Below, piece by piece: positions 42,692 through 52,141 of a stretch of 64,000 nt of DNA (the first letter of the stretch is position 1; every line of letters starts with the position of its first letter). The notes beneath the pieces are model-generated. The model saw nothing but the letters and a program-made list of their open reading frames with translations. It searched no databases and was not told where the DNA came from. The position numbers and the translations under genes are program-made. Source of the DNA: Methanomassiliicoccaceae archaeon UBA328 (lineage in GTDB: Archaea; Thermoplasmatota; Thermoplasmata; Methanomassiliicoccales; Methanomethylophilaceae); contig DAYM01000013.1 in assembly GCA_002506905.1 (NCBI GenBank), forward strand, positions 62,001-126,000, read 5' to 3'.

Positions 42692-43939
42692 ATGATCCAA
42701 TGCCCGCGCGGGACCAGGGACTTTCTCCCGGATGAGATGGAAAAGAGAAGATGCTACGAGAATATACTCAGAGGTGTCGCCCATACATTCGGTTTCAGGG
42801 AGATCGAGACCCCGATATTCGAAGAGGCCGAACTCTTCATCCTGCGTTCGGGACCGAACGTTCTGAAGGAGCTGTACAATTTCAAGGACAAGGGAGACAG
42901 GGAACTGGCACTCCGTCCCGAGATGACCGCTCCCGCCATCAGACTGTTCGTCAACAACATGAGCAACGAGCCCAAGCCGATCAAGATCTTCTATTTCGGT
43001 CAGTGTTTCAGATACGAGAGGCCTCAGAGCGGAAGGTACAGAGAGTTCTTCCAGTTCGGAGCAGAGGTCATCGGAAGCGCAACACCCGAGACGGATGCGG
43101 AGATCATCGCCATGGCGGCATCCATGATCAAGGCGTTGGGATTGAAGGATTACAAGATGCGCATAGGACACATCGGCGTCCTGAGGCAGAAGATCGCAGA
43201 TGCCGGCGTCCCCAAGGAGAGGACGGCAGAGGTCCTTCAGAAATTGGACAAGAAGATGTACGACGAGGCCAGACCCCTGCTCGAAAGCATGGATGTAGCT
43301 TCCGATGTCATCGATGATATCTTCAAATTCACAGAGACGGTCGGAGACACAAGCGTCCTCGAGGAAGTGCCCGGAGAGGCCGGAGACTACCTCAGACAGG
43401 TAGTGAGATATCTTTCGGCAATGGGCGTAGACAACGTCGAGATCGATCTCGGTGTCGTCCGCGGTCTCGATTATTACACCGGAATGGTCTTCGAGGCAGA
43501 GGCTCCCGCACTGGGTGCGGAGAAGCAGATCTGCGGAGGCGGTTCCTACACACTTTCGGAGCTTTTCGGCGGGGAGAAGGTATTCTCCACCGGATTCGCA
43601 GTGGGATTCGACAGGATCCTTTTGGCGATGGAGAAGGAAGGCATAGTCTATCAGAGGAAAGGCATCGATGCGTATGTCCTTCTGGTGACCGATGATGTCA
43701 GGCTCAAAGCGTTCGAGATAGTTTCCAAACTCCGCGCCGCAGGTATTTCCGCGGATGCGGATATCATGGGCCGTAAGATGGCAAAGTCCCTGAAGTTCGC
43801 TTCCACAGTCTGTGCCAGATATGCCGTTATCGTAGGTGCGAAAGAGCTTGAGGAGGATTCCGTCACGCTCAGGGATATGCACACGGGCGAACAGAAGGCC
43901 GTGAAGCTCGAGGACCTTGCCGATACGATAAAAGGGTGA
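42692..43939 (+). CDS. hisS: Histidyl-tRNA synthetase
   Basis: 415 residues from MIQCPRGTRDFLPDEM. Class II motifs: motif 2 CFRYERPQSGRYREFFQFG, HisA-type GLDYYTGMVFEA and GGGSYTLSELFGG, then a C-terminal anticodon domain. The start at 42692 is favoured by family length and a TTTATTA box about 25-30 bases upstream. Frame-open ATGs at 42674 and 42635 would add a non-conserved head. Confidence 0.93.
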   Translation: MIQCPRGTRDFLPDEMEKRRCYENILRGVAHTFGFREIETPIFEEAELFILRSGPNVLKELYNFKDKGDRELALRPEMTAPAIRLFVNNMSNEPKPIKIFYFGQCFRYERPQSGRYREFFQFGAEVIGSATPETDAEIIAMAASMIKALGLKDYKMRIGHIGVLRQKIADAGVPKERTAEVLQKLDKKMYDEARPLLESMDVASDVIDDIFKFTETVGDTSVLEEVPGEAGDYLRQVVRYLSAMGVDNVEIDLGVVRGLDYYTGMVFEAEAPALGAEKQICGGGSYTLSELFGGEKVFSTGFAVGFDRILLAMEKEGIVYQRKGIDAYVLLVTDDVRLKAFEIVSKLRAAGISADADIMGRKMAKSLKFASTVCARYAVIVGAKELEEDSVTLRDMHTGEQKAVKLEDLADTIKG

Positions 43940-43944
43940 TCCGG

Positions 43945-44199
43945 ATGGAAGAAGACGAGAAGGGCCGGAAGTCGCAGATACTTCTGTATCTGGCGGTCGC
44001 GGCCGTAATGATCGTCTTCGCCGTTCTGATAGTTCTGTGCTATCTTTCGTTCAAAGACGATCCCGATCTTCTCACGATGTCCATGTGCGCTTTGTCATCG
44101 GCGCTGACATTCGTGGTTCTGGTATTCGCGGTACTGATAATGAGGAAGAGGACGTCCGCTTCCGAAGAGTATCAGAGGCTTTACGGCAAGAAGGAATGA
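43945..44199 (+). CDS. Small two-helix membrane protein
   Basis: 84 residues: charged head MEEDEKGRKS, two membrane helices (LLYLAVAAVMIVFAVLIVL and ALTFVVLVFAVLIM) and a charged tail. Unknown family. It follows the hisS stop by 5 bases with GGTGAT upstream, so it is probably co-transcribed. A GTG at 43936 is an alternative start. Confidence 0.6.
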   Translation: MEEDEKGRKSQILLYLAVAAVMIVFAVLIVLCYLSFKDDPDLLTMSMCALSSALTFVVLVFAVLIMRKRTSASEEYQRLYGKKE

Positions 44200-44201
44200 G
44201 C

Positions 44202-44603
44202 TCAGGCGTGCCTGTCGAGTTCCATATTGAGAAGTGCGTCTGCGCGGGGAATAAGCTGTTCCGAGCGTCTGACGTTAGTGAAGGTCACTTTGGGGATCAT
44301 CGAGGCCAACGCTTTCGCGTCTTCGTGAAGGTCCTTCACATTCTCCGATCTGACCTTGTATTCTCCCCTCATCTGTCTGATCACAAGTTGGGAGTCCATG
44401 ATGAATTCCGCTTCTTGGGCGCCCAATTCGACAGCTTTGCTAAGACCTGCGATCAATCCGCGGTATTCCGCATAATTGTTCGTCTGGATCCCCAGGAATT
44501 CGGAGTGTTCGTAGATCGTCTTTCCGTTCTCCGTGACGACTATTGCGTAGGCGGCGGGTCCGGGATTCCCTCTTGATCCTCCGTCGGAAAATATGCGATA
44601 CAT
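44202..44603 (-). CDS. rnhA: RNase H family protein
   Basis: 133 residues of the RNase HI fold. Catalytic acidic residues are in FSDGGSRGNPG (Asp), NNYAEYRGLIAGL (Glu) and MDSQLVIRQMRG (Asp), with a later Asp in PRADALLN. It would cut RNA in RNA/DNA hybrids. It starts 1 base after the panD stop and converges with the small membrane gene. Confidence 0.85.
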   Translation of the reverse strand: MYRIFSDGGSRGNPGPAAYAIVVTENGKTIYEHSEFLGIQTNNYAEYRGLIAGLSKAVELGAQEAEFIMDSQLVIRQMRGEYKVRSENVKDLHEDAKALASMIPKVTFTNVRRSEQLIPRADALLNMELDRHA

Positions 44604-44604
44604 G

Positions 44605-44952
44605 TCAGTAATCGAACTCTTTGACGGGGGCGTTCTTCTCGTCGACGAGGACGACCCTTGCGTGGATCTTCTCGTCTGTGAGCTCATAGCCCATGATGAT
44701 GATCTTATCGCCGACATTGCAGAGGTGGGCAGCGGCACCGTTGAGTGCGATGATACCGGAACCTCTCTCGCCGGGGATGGTGTACGTCTCAAAACGGGCT
44801 CCGTTGGTGACGTTGCCGATGGATACCTTCTCTCCGATCCAAATACCGGCCTTGTCGAGAAGGTCTTCGTCAACTGTTATGCTTCCGACGTAATCGAGCC
44901 TGGTCTCCGTGACCGTGGCCCTGTGTATCTTGCCGCGCAACATCCAACGCAT
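44605..44952 (-). CDS. panD: Aspartate 1-decarboxylase, pyruvoyl type (PanD)
   Basis: 115 residues. The self-cleavage Gly-Ser is at G23-S24 (LDYVGSITVDEDLL), which would leave a pyruvoyl cofactor on Ser24. Catalytic-site segments GARFETYTIPGERGSG and NGAAAHL agree with bacterial PanD. It makes beta-alanine for coenzyme A. Most archaea use the PLP enzyme MfnA for this step, so a bacterial-type panD suggests transfer. A TATA-like TTTATAC 28 bases before the ATG suggests leaderless transcription together with rnhA. Confidence 0.88.
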   Translation of the reverse strand: MRWMLRGKIHRATVTETRLDYVGSITVDEDLLDKAGIWIGEKVSIGNVTNGARFETYTIPGERGSGIIALNGAAAHLCNVGDKIIIMGYELTDEKIHARVVLVDEKNAPVKEFDY

Positions 44953-45015
44953 ATTTCTCACGATTACCCTGCTGTATAAAAGAGTTATCGTCGGTCGATT
45001 TCGACATTCAACGGA

Positions 45016-45042
45016 ATGAAAAAGGATGGGGGGTTTCCCCCC
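45016..45042 (-). terminator. Terminator at the 3' end of the adhesin pseudogene
   Basis: Stem GGGGGG/CCCCCC with loop AAA on the minus strand, followed by ATCCTTTTT. It lies just beyond the last codon of the pseudogene. Confidence 0.7.
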
Positions 45043-45052
45043 GTGAAAGTGT

Positions 45053-47721
45053 TTAGGCCTGTTCTTCCTTTTCGCGGCGTTCTCCGATCGCAAGGATAGC
45101 GAAGAGACCTGCTGCGAACAGGGCAACAATCACCCACCAGTACTGGAAGGACGTATCGGCTGCCTCGGAGGCTGTCTGGTACACGCATACGGAAGAGATC
45201 ATAAGGTCTCCGGTGGCCTCGAATGAGTATGAACCGGTTATGATCGTCTCTCCGTCTTCCAGGTTGAAGGTGAAGGTGTTCACCACATTGCCGTCGGAAT
45301 CGGTGATCGTTACGATCACGGACGTGCATCCTTCGGGTGCGGTGAACGTGTTGGTGACGGTGGTTCCTATGACAGTCAGCTCGACAGGATTGAGATACAT
45401 CGATTTGTTGTTCGTGTACGTGATGTTTCCGTATTCGACCTCGGGAGTTTCAGGTTCGGAGGGAGTCACAGGTGTCTCGGGTTCGACAGGTATGAGGGTC
45501 TAGACCGCGGTGTACACTGTATTTTCGGCAGGGTATGTGTCGGGAAGCTCGGTGATCGCAGTTCCTTCGGAGTCGGTCCAGGACAGTGTGTATCCTGCAG
45601 GGGTCCACTCGGGGAAGGTGAAGTCGATCTCGGCATCTGTCGTGGCTGTCTTGACAACATCTTCTTCGGTTCCGCTGGGATCGACGAAGGTGATCGTTGC
45701 CTCATCGGCCGTCCAGATCGCGGTGTATGTTGCATCTCCAGTAGGGATCGTTTTTTCAGATACAGTATTTCCGTCCGAGTCGGTCCAAGAGGATATCGAA
45801 TATCCTTCAACGGTCCAGACAGGGAATTCTAAGCTGTCGTCGTAACTGAATGTCTGAGTGGTTGTTATATCGATCCCGTCTCCGCCTTTGTATGTGATCG
45901 TACATGGTTTGCACCATTTGGAGGATATTGCGGTATAGGTTCCTGCGCTTACCTGGGCCAGAGTGTTACCGGAGACATCTATGAAAGCACCGGATATGGT
46001 GTTATCTGTGCCTTCATTATTGATGGTCAGCGTGCATCTGGTTTTTACAACATTTACGGTGAGGTTGCAGTCAGACGGCAGGTCGATCACAATGGTCGTA
46101 GGTTTGAACTCATTGGACGCAGGCCATGTGGACAGGACTATTGTTTCGTTGCTAATCTGTACATTTGTATGTGACCGTTTTCAGATTCTCACAGTCACAA
46201 AAAGCATAGCTGCTTATGTCGCTGGATGATTTTGCACCTATTAGTCCGGAAAGAACGATCTCCTCCAGACTGTTACAGTTGCAGAACGCATAGCGGTCTA
46301 TTTCGCTGCATTTGGAAAGATCATTACCTACGATGGTCAGATTGGCACAGTTGTAGAACGCCTGTTGTTCGATCGAAGTACAGTTCTTAAGATTCACTTT
46401 GCCGAGTGCAGTGGAGTGGAATGCATCGGAACCGATCGTCGTGACGTTTGAAAGATCGATCGTCGTGAGTGATGAGCAACCTTGGAACAAGGATGAAGGT
46501 ATCGTTGTAAGGTTCATTTTCACGTCTTTCAGGGAGGTGCAATATGCGAATGCAGACAATTTGACTGTTGCACCTGTCATGTCTATGGTCTCGATCGATG
46601 AACAGTATTGGAATGCCTGAGTGCCTATGGTGCATCCTTTCAGGACCACACCTGTTGTCTCTTCGGTGCTGTCCGCGAGTGTTATGGTGGTCATTGATGT
46701 ACAATATTCGAATGCATAATTTTGGATCTCACAGGCTTTTAGAGTGACCGATGTGAGACTTGAGCAGCCATCGAATGCGTACCATTTGATCGTCGTCACA
46801 TTATTGAGATCGATGCTTGTAAGTTTGGTATTCTGATAGAATGCATATTTCCGACGGTCGATATGTTGTCGTTGATGACAATATTGCCTGATGCGGAAGC
46901 GTAGGACAGCAATTCGGTACCGGCTTTGTTGCAGAGAGCTCCGTCGAGCGATGAGAAGTTGGAATTATTTTCACTGACAGTAAACGAAACATTAGTTCCT
47001 GCAAATGCGGAGCTGTCGATCGATGTGACCTTATTCGATATCGATATAGTAGCGAGCGAAGTACAATTCCTGAACGAAGATGCGCCGATCTTTGTGACAT
47101 TTGAAAGATCGACGGAGTTCAGGGATGTGCATCCGTAGAAGGCTTTTTCTCCTATGGTCTTGACGCCATCTGAGATGGTTATGTCGCCTGCAGCCGCAGG
47201 ATATGCGAAGAGCGTTGTGGTCTTGTAATAGAGCGTACCGTTGCTATCGGATGAGTATGTGGTATTGCCGCTGCTGACGGTAAATGCGGCCGAAGTGCCG
47301 TTGAATGAACTTTATGTTATTGATGTAAGAGTGGTTGGAACGGTAACGCTTGTAAGGGCCGCACATCCGTTGAATGAATCGAGAAGGATATGAGTAACTC
47401 CTTCTTCCAAGATCAAGGTCTTGATCGTTGTATCGCCTTTGAAGGCTTCTTTTCCCACGTAGATCTCGTTGTATCCAGTCAATCCGGGAATAGTGAGAGT
47501 ACCATCTTCATTGGGTGTTCCCCCGGTTATTGTATGTATGTTCCGTAGTCTGTGTAAGCAACTGTACTTCCGTCCTCATTCGAATATTCTACAGTTGTAG
47601 CTGCCAAAGAATCATCTGTTGTCAGCACAACTCCGGAAAATGCTACCATAGCAAGTGCTGCTATTATTGCGATCGTGAACATACATTTATCATTGCGGTG
47701 AATTCCTGACATTTGTACCAC
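45053..47721 (-). pseudogene. Adhesin-like surface protein with leucine-rich repeats, decayed
   Basis: Once a protein of about 880 residues. It starts with a signal peptide (CMFTIAIIAALAMVAFSG), continues with BspA-type LRR_5 repeats (IGEKAFYGCTSLNSVDLS and many like it), then two Listeria-Bacteroides-type beta repeats (SWTDSDGNTV, SWTDSEGTAI), a Pro/Glu linker, and a C-terminal membrane anchor (WWVIVALFAAGLFAILAIG). The frame is broken by a TAA and shift near 47527, an in-frame TAA at 47312-47314, shifts near 46850 and 46155, and a TAG at 45500-45502 where repeat copies have Trp. Such proteins mediate surface attachment in gut methanogens. With this many lesions it is a pseudogene, unless the assembly is poor here. 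Confidence 0.82.
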
Positions 47722-47915
47722 TCTCTTATTAAAACACGCTACAGTCTCGCTTTGTATATAATACTTATCGCGTTACAAAGCTTGTTACAACATGTTTTTC
47801 GCATGAATTTTAAAATCTGTTTCACTGTTTGATCAATAGACTTCTATTTTCTATCATATAGGAAGAGGACCGCAGAAGCGAAAATGAAAAGAAAATACAA
47901 GTCGGTTTTGAATAT
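47722..47915. other. Divergent intergenic region between two pseudogenes
   Basis: 194 A/T-rich bases holding the promoters of the adhesin (TATA-like TTATATAC on the minus strand near 47755) and of the zinc-ribbon pseudogene. Nothing else is seen. Confidence 0.4.
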
Positions 47916-49053
47916 ATGGATGATGTTCCGTCTTCCATGACCCTGATACCGCTTAAATGTCCGAACTGTCACGGAGATGTCAAACTGGATTCCGACAAGA
48001 AGTTCGGTTTCTGTATGTATTGCGGTACCAAGATAATGGTCCAGAACGACATCGATGCCATGGCCAGAAGGTTATTGGCCAAGGCAAAGATGAACTCGGG
48101 AGCATACGACGGTGTTCTTGAGTATTGTGAGAGCGCCATTCTTTCGGGGGAGAACACCTCCGAGATATGGCTATGAAGGCCGGGGCGGAATTGGGGATAT
48201 CTTTGGATTCGGGGGACCTCAGGAACTGTATCGTCTCGTATGACACGGCAAAGGGACTCGGTGCCTCGGATGACGAGGTCCGCAGGTCCGTCGAGGAGTG
48301 CATACGCGTCGAAAGGAGGAATCTGGCACTCGAGATGGATTCCACGGGTCAGGAAAGTTACATGGAAATGTATTCCGATCTTTTCTGCAAAGAATACGAG
48401 GTCCTCGGGAAGATCTGCGGTCCGGAATACGGGAAGAGGGAGCCCGGGAGGACTGGTCTTTCTGCATGAAGAGGGCGATGCCCGAACTGGGGAAGAACCG
48501 GAAGCCCAGGTACAAGCACATTCCCTACAGTGTCGAGAGGGAATTCATGGATGCCGTCGGATGGGCGCCCGATGTCAAAGGCTGTCTCGCGGAGATCGCC
48601 GAAGCTGTTTTCGGAAAAGGCGTTGCCAATCTTATCAACACGATGGATTTCACCGGCGGATGCACCACATTCGAACTCCTGACCGTAAGGGATGCGGGTA
48701 TCAAGACCATGAAGAGGCTCTGCAGGGTCGGGAACGTTCCTTTCGAAGAGGTCATGGGATCTATATGCAGAAAGGAGATGGACCTTGTAAAGGAAGATCT
48801 GTAAAAGCTGCCGAAGGTCACCGAGCATTACCGTAACGTTGTGAAGCCGGTCTCTGCTCGTTCTGTGATGGCGGAAGGATGCTGTCCGGAGATGAGGAAG
48901 GAGGCTTCCGATGCCATCGCTGCGGTCGCTGATGATATAAATACCAGACGCAGCAAGGTATCCGGTATTTTCTCTAAGGACACGGATGCCATCGGAGAGA
49001 TGGGATACGAGATGCGGAGGATCGCGATAGAGTCGATTCAGAGGATATTCTGA
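47916..49053 (+). pseudogene. Zinc-ribbon helical-repeat protein, frameshifted
   Basis: Three consecutive frames together encode one protein of about 375 residues. It begins with a zinc ribbon (LKCPNCHGDVKLDSD, FCMYCGTKIM), then TPR-like helices, then a conserved helical tail ending ESIQRIF. The frame changes near 48170 and near 48450, and a TAA at 48802-48804 interrupts the last part. Related zinc-ribbon proteins occur in multiple copies in this lineage (inference). No function can be given. Confidence 0.68.
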
Positions 49054-49136
49054 ATATTGTTAATATTACCAAAATCAATTATCAGAACATTAAGTATGAT
49101 AAAATTTAATATCGTAATACGAATCTCCCACATACT

Positions 49137-50240
49137 ATGAACAGTAAGATCATTGTGATTATAGCGGCACTTGCTTTGGTGGTGCCGCTTTCTTTTGCTG
49201 TTATCGGAGACGGCAGCGATGCCGCAGACAATATCACGGTAACAGACGGTACCGGAACGACGGTCACCATTTCCGAGCCTGCTGACAAGGTTGTCACGAT
49301 CGGAAAGGGTGTGACGTCAATAGCCATCAATCTCGGATGCCTGGATAAGATCGTTGTTTGTGACAAATACTCGTATTCTGCCACAGAAGAGATATTCTCC
49401 GATCTGAAGACATATGTTGATGACGGTAAGATCACCGCCGGCGGATCGACATACTCGTCCGGTCTCGAACAACTTGAGACGGAAGTGGTCGATGCCGCAG
49501 ATCCCGAGACCGGATCTTTTGATAAAGAGACCGATGCCCTGATATTGACCGGAACGGAATCCGCTATCACAACTCTCAAAGAGTATTTCAGCGGACTCGG
49601 TTTCAAGGTCATTCTCTGCTGGTATAATGCTACGGATTACGATGATGTCCTCGCATGTGCGGAAGCTATATCCAAGGTCCTTACGGGATCCGTTGCCGAC
49701 AGCGTAGAGCAGATGAACAAGGTCGTCGATTACATCGCAGACAAGATAGAAAGCAGCGGTACAGAGGTTGCCGATGCGTTTTACATAACCTGGTCAAGCA
49801 GCAATTGGAAGGTTGGAAACACCGGGTCCCTCGGAAGCTCTCTGATCACCATTGCAGGCGGCAAATCGGTTACCGTGGATTCATCCATTGATACAACGAC
49901 ATACAATGCGAACCCCACAGAGGTCATCGATGTGTTCGGAACAGACACCATCATCTTCGCCGATAATTCCATCGCGGGAAATGCCGAGCGTCTGGCACAG
50001 CTTCAGGCCGCTGTTCCCGGAGTGACCATCGTTGCGTTGGAATCCCTTTGGAACAACTACTCCATAGAGAGTATCGAAGGTGTTTGGACAATGGCCTGCG
50101 CCATGTATCCCGATCTCTTTGAAGGCGACGTACCCGTGATCGGTTCCAACAGCGATAATACCATGATCTATGTCGTGGCAGGTATCGTTGTCGTCATAGC
50201 CGTGGTCGGTATCGCGGTCTTCATGATGAGAAAGCCGTGA
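49137..50240 (+). CDS. ABC transporter substrate-binding protein (BtuF/FecB type)
   Basis: 367 residues: N-terminal signal segment (IIVIIAALALVVPLSFAVIG), a periplasmic-binding-protein domain of the siderophore/cobalamin class (VVTIGKGVTSIAINLGCLDK near the start), and a C-terminal membrane anchor (IYVVAGIVVVIAVVGIAVFM). It captures an iron complex, cobalamin or similar ligand outside the cell. Permease and ATPase follow. Ligand identity cannot be told; cobalamin would suit the corrinoid-dependent metabolism. Confidence 0.85.
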   Translation: MNSKIIVIIAALALVVPLSFAVIGDGSDAADNITVTDGTGTTVTISEPADKVVTIGKGVTSIAINLGCLDKIVVCDKYSYSATEEIFSDLKTYVDDGKITAGGSTYSSGLEQLETEVVDAADPETGSFDKETDALILTGTESAITTLKEYFSGLGFKVILCWYNATDYDDVLACAEAISKVLTGSVADSVEQMNKVVDYIADKIESSGTEVADAFYITWSSSNWKVGNTGSLGSSLITIAGGKSVTVDSSIDTTTYNANPTEVIDVFGTDTIIFADNSIAGNAERLAQLQAAVPGVTIVALESLWNNYSIESIEGVWTMACAMYPDLFEGDVPVIGSNSDNTMIYVVAGIVVVIAVVGIAVFMMRKP

Positions 50241-50265
50241 GATATAATTAATAACTAAAAACCTA

Positions 50266-51309
50266 GTGGCGGATGTCATGATAGGAAAGGAACACAGGAA
50301 GCACGCAATCGCGGCAGCGATCCTTCTGCTGGTCGTATTGGCGGTACTGTGTTTCTTTCTGGACCTTTCCTGGGTCTCGGCATCCACCACTTATTCTTTC
50401 GGCGAGGTGTGGGATGCCCTTTTGGGTAACGGTACCTGGTCTTCCAACATTATCGTGAGGGAGACCAATCTTCCCCGTGCCGTGGTCGGTATCTTCGTCG
50501 GTATGGGACTGGCCATTTCCGGTGCCGCCATGCAGGCAGTGTTCAGGAATCCATTGGCATCGCCTTACATCCTGGGTCTGTCTTCCGGAGCATCTTTGGG
50601 AGCGGCGATAGGAACCTTGTTCGTGATTTCGTTCATACCGTCGGTGTTGGCAATACCGGTGCTTGCATTCGTTACCTGTTTCGGAACGATGATACTCGTA
50701 TATTCGATGGCAAGGTCCGGAGGAGGGGTCAGAACGGAGTCTCTGATCCTGGCAGGTATCGCCGTATCATCTTTACTTTCTGCTTTGGTGTCATTCCTGA
50801 CGTTCATTGCAGGCGATAAACTCGAAGGAATAGTATTCTGGTCGATGGGTAATCTCGGCAATGCCACTTGGGAGCAGATCTGTTTCATTGCCCCTGTGAT
50901 CCTGGCATGTTCGTTCCTTTTGATCACACAGGCCAAATCATTGAATGCCATGATGCTGGGGGATGCCCATGCCATGGACCTGGGAGTGGATGTCAGGAAG
51001 ACCAGATTGCTGGTACTGATCCTTTCCACGGTCATTGTTGCCGCGGCGGTATCGTTCGTGGGGGTCATCGGTTTCATCGGATTGGTCATTCCGCATATTC
51101 TGAGGATATTATTGGGTCCAGACAACCGTACGATCATGCCTCTGAGCATCATCGCCGGAGCCTCATTCATCCTGATATGCGATTATCTGGCACGTATCGT
51201 CGCACCGCAGTTCGGAGTACTGCCTATCGGAGTGATAACGGCGTTGGTCGGCGCTCCCATCTTCATCTATTTGCTTATCCGCAGAAGAAAGGAGGTCGGA
51301 TGGACGTGA
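50266..51309 (+). CDS. ABC transporter permease (FecCD/BtuC family)
   Basis: 347 residues with about ten membrane helices and the family motifs GAAMQAVFRNPLASPYILGL and GVIGFIGLVIPHILRILLG. It forms the membrane channel with the flanking binding protein and ATPase. GTG 50266 and ATG 50278 are both possible starts; ATATAATTAA about 20 bases upstream suggests a separate promoter after the binding-protein gene. Confidence 0.92.
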   Translation: MADVMIGKEHRKHAIAAAILLLVVLAVLCFFLDLSWVSASTTYSFGEVWDALLGNGTWSSNIIVRETNLPRAVVGIFVGMGLAISGAAMQAVFRNPLASPYILGLSSGASLGAAIGTLFVISFIPSVLAIPVLAFVTCFGTMILVYSMARSGGGVRTESLILAGIAVSSLLSALVSFLTFIAGDKLEGIVFWSMGNLGNATWEQICFIAPVILACSFLLITQAKSLNAMMLGDAHAMDLGVDVRKTRLLVLILSTVIVAAAVSFVGVIGFIGLVIPHILRILLGPDNRTIMPLSIIAGASFILICDYLARIVAPQFGVLPIGVITALVGAPIFIYLLIRRRKEVGWT

Positions 51310-52094
51310 TCCTGGAGACCGATTCCCTGTGTTTCAAGTATGACAAGAAACTCGTTCTCGACGGTATCGACCTTGAGGTCAAAGAAGGCGAGATCCTCGG
51401 AATATTGGGTCCCAACGGCTGTGGGAAGACCACCCTGCTGAGGAATCTGAACAAGAATTCGGAACCTTGCGGCGGATGTGTTCTTCTGGACGGGAAGGAC
51501 CTTGAAGAATTATCGAAGAGAGACATAGCCAGGGAGGTAGCTGTTGTTCCGCAGACGAATGAGATACGTTTCTCGTTCAGCGTCAGGGAGATAGTTTCCA
51601 TGGGAAGGATGCCTTTTCAGGGGATGATGGAAGGCGACTCTTCCGAGGACGAAAAGATAATCGATGATGCGATGAGACAGACGGGGATCCTGGGAATGGC
51701 AGACCGTCATATCAATACCATGAGCGGAGGAGAGCGTCAGAGGGTCATAATCGCGAGGGCCATAGCCCAGACTCCAAAGGTCCTTCTGATGGATGAGCCC
51801 ACTTTGCATCTGGATATCAACATGCAGTACGAGGTCCTCGATCTGGTCAAGAGGCTGTCCGAGAACAATCATCTGACAGTCGTTATCGTTTCGCATGACC
51901 TTCCATTGGTCGCAAGGTATTGCGACAGGGTCGTTCTGGTACACGAGCACAAGATATTCGATTCCGGGTCTCCCGGGGATGTTCTGACCCCCGAGAACAT
52001 GGATCTGATCTTCGGCATAGATGCGGAACTCGCCACAGATATGAAGACCGGCGGACTTACCGTACAGGTGCACGGTTCGTCCAGGCACATCTGA
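51300..52094 (+). CDS. ABC transporter ATP-binding protein (BtuD/FecE family)
   Basis: 264 residues: Walker A GPNGCGKTT, Q-loop VPQTNE, signature MSGGERQR, Walker B VLLMDEPT, switch His in VIVSHD. It powers the binding-protein dependent importer encoded upstream. It overlaps the permease stop by 10 bases, with AAGGAGG just before the ATG. Confidence 0.93.
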   Translation: MDVILETDSLCFKYDKKLVLDGIDLEVKEGEILGILGPNGCGKTTLLRNLNKNSEPCGGCVLLDGKDLEELSKRDIAREVAVVPQTNEIRFSFSVREIVSMGRMPFQGMMEGDSSEDEKIIDDAMRQTGILGMADRHINTMSGGERQRVIIARAIAQTPKVLLMDEPTLHLDINMQYEVLDLVKRLSENNHLTVVIVSHDLPLVARYCDRVVLVHEHKIFDSGSPGDVLTPENMDLIFGIDAELATDMKTGGLTVQVHGSSRHI

Positions 52095-52141
52095 GGATAT
52101 TTTTACGCATTTATTCAAGACGGCAAAGTCCTGTTCATTCC

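Noticed and set aside
48802..48804. Recoded stop in the zinc-ribbon gene
   Set aside because: The codon is TAA and the gene has two frameshifts, so decay or sequence error is the simpler view.
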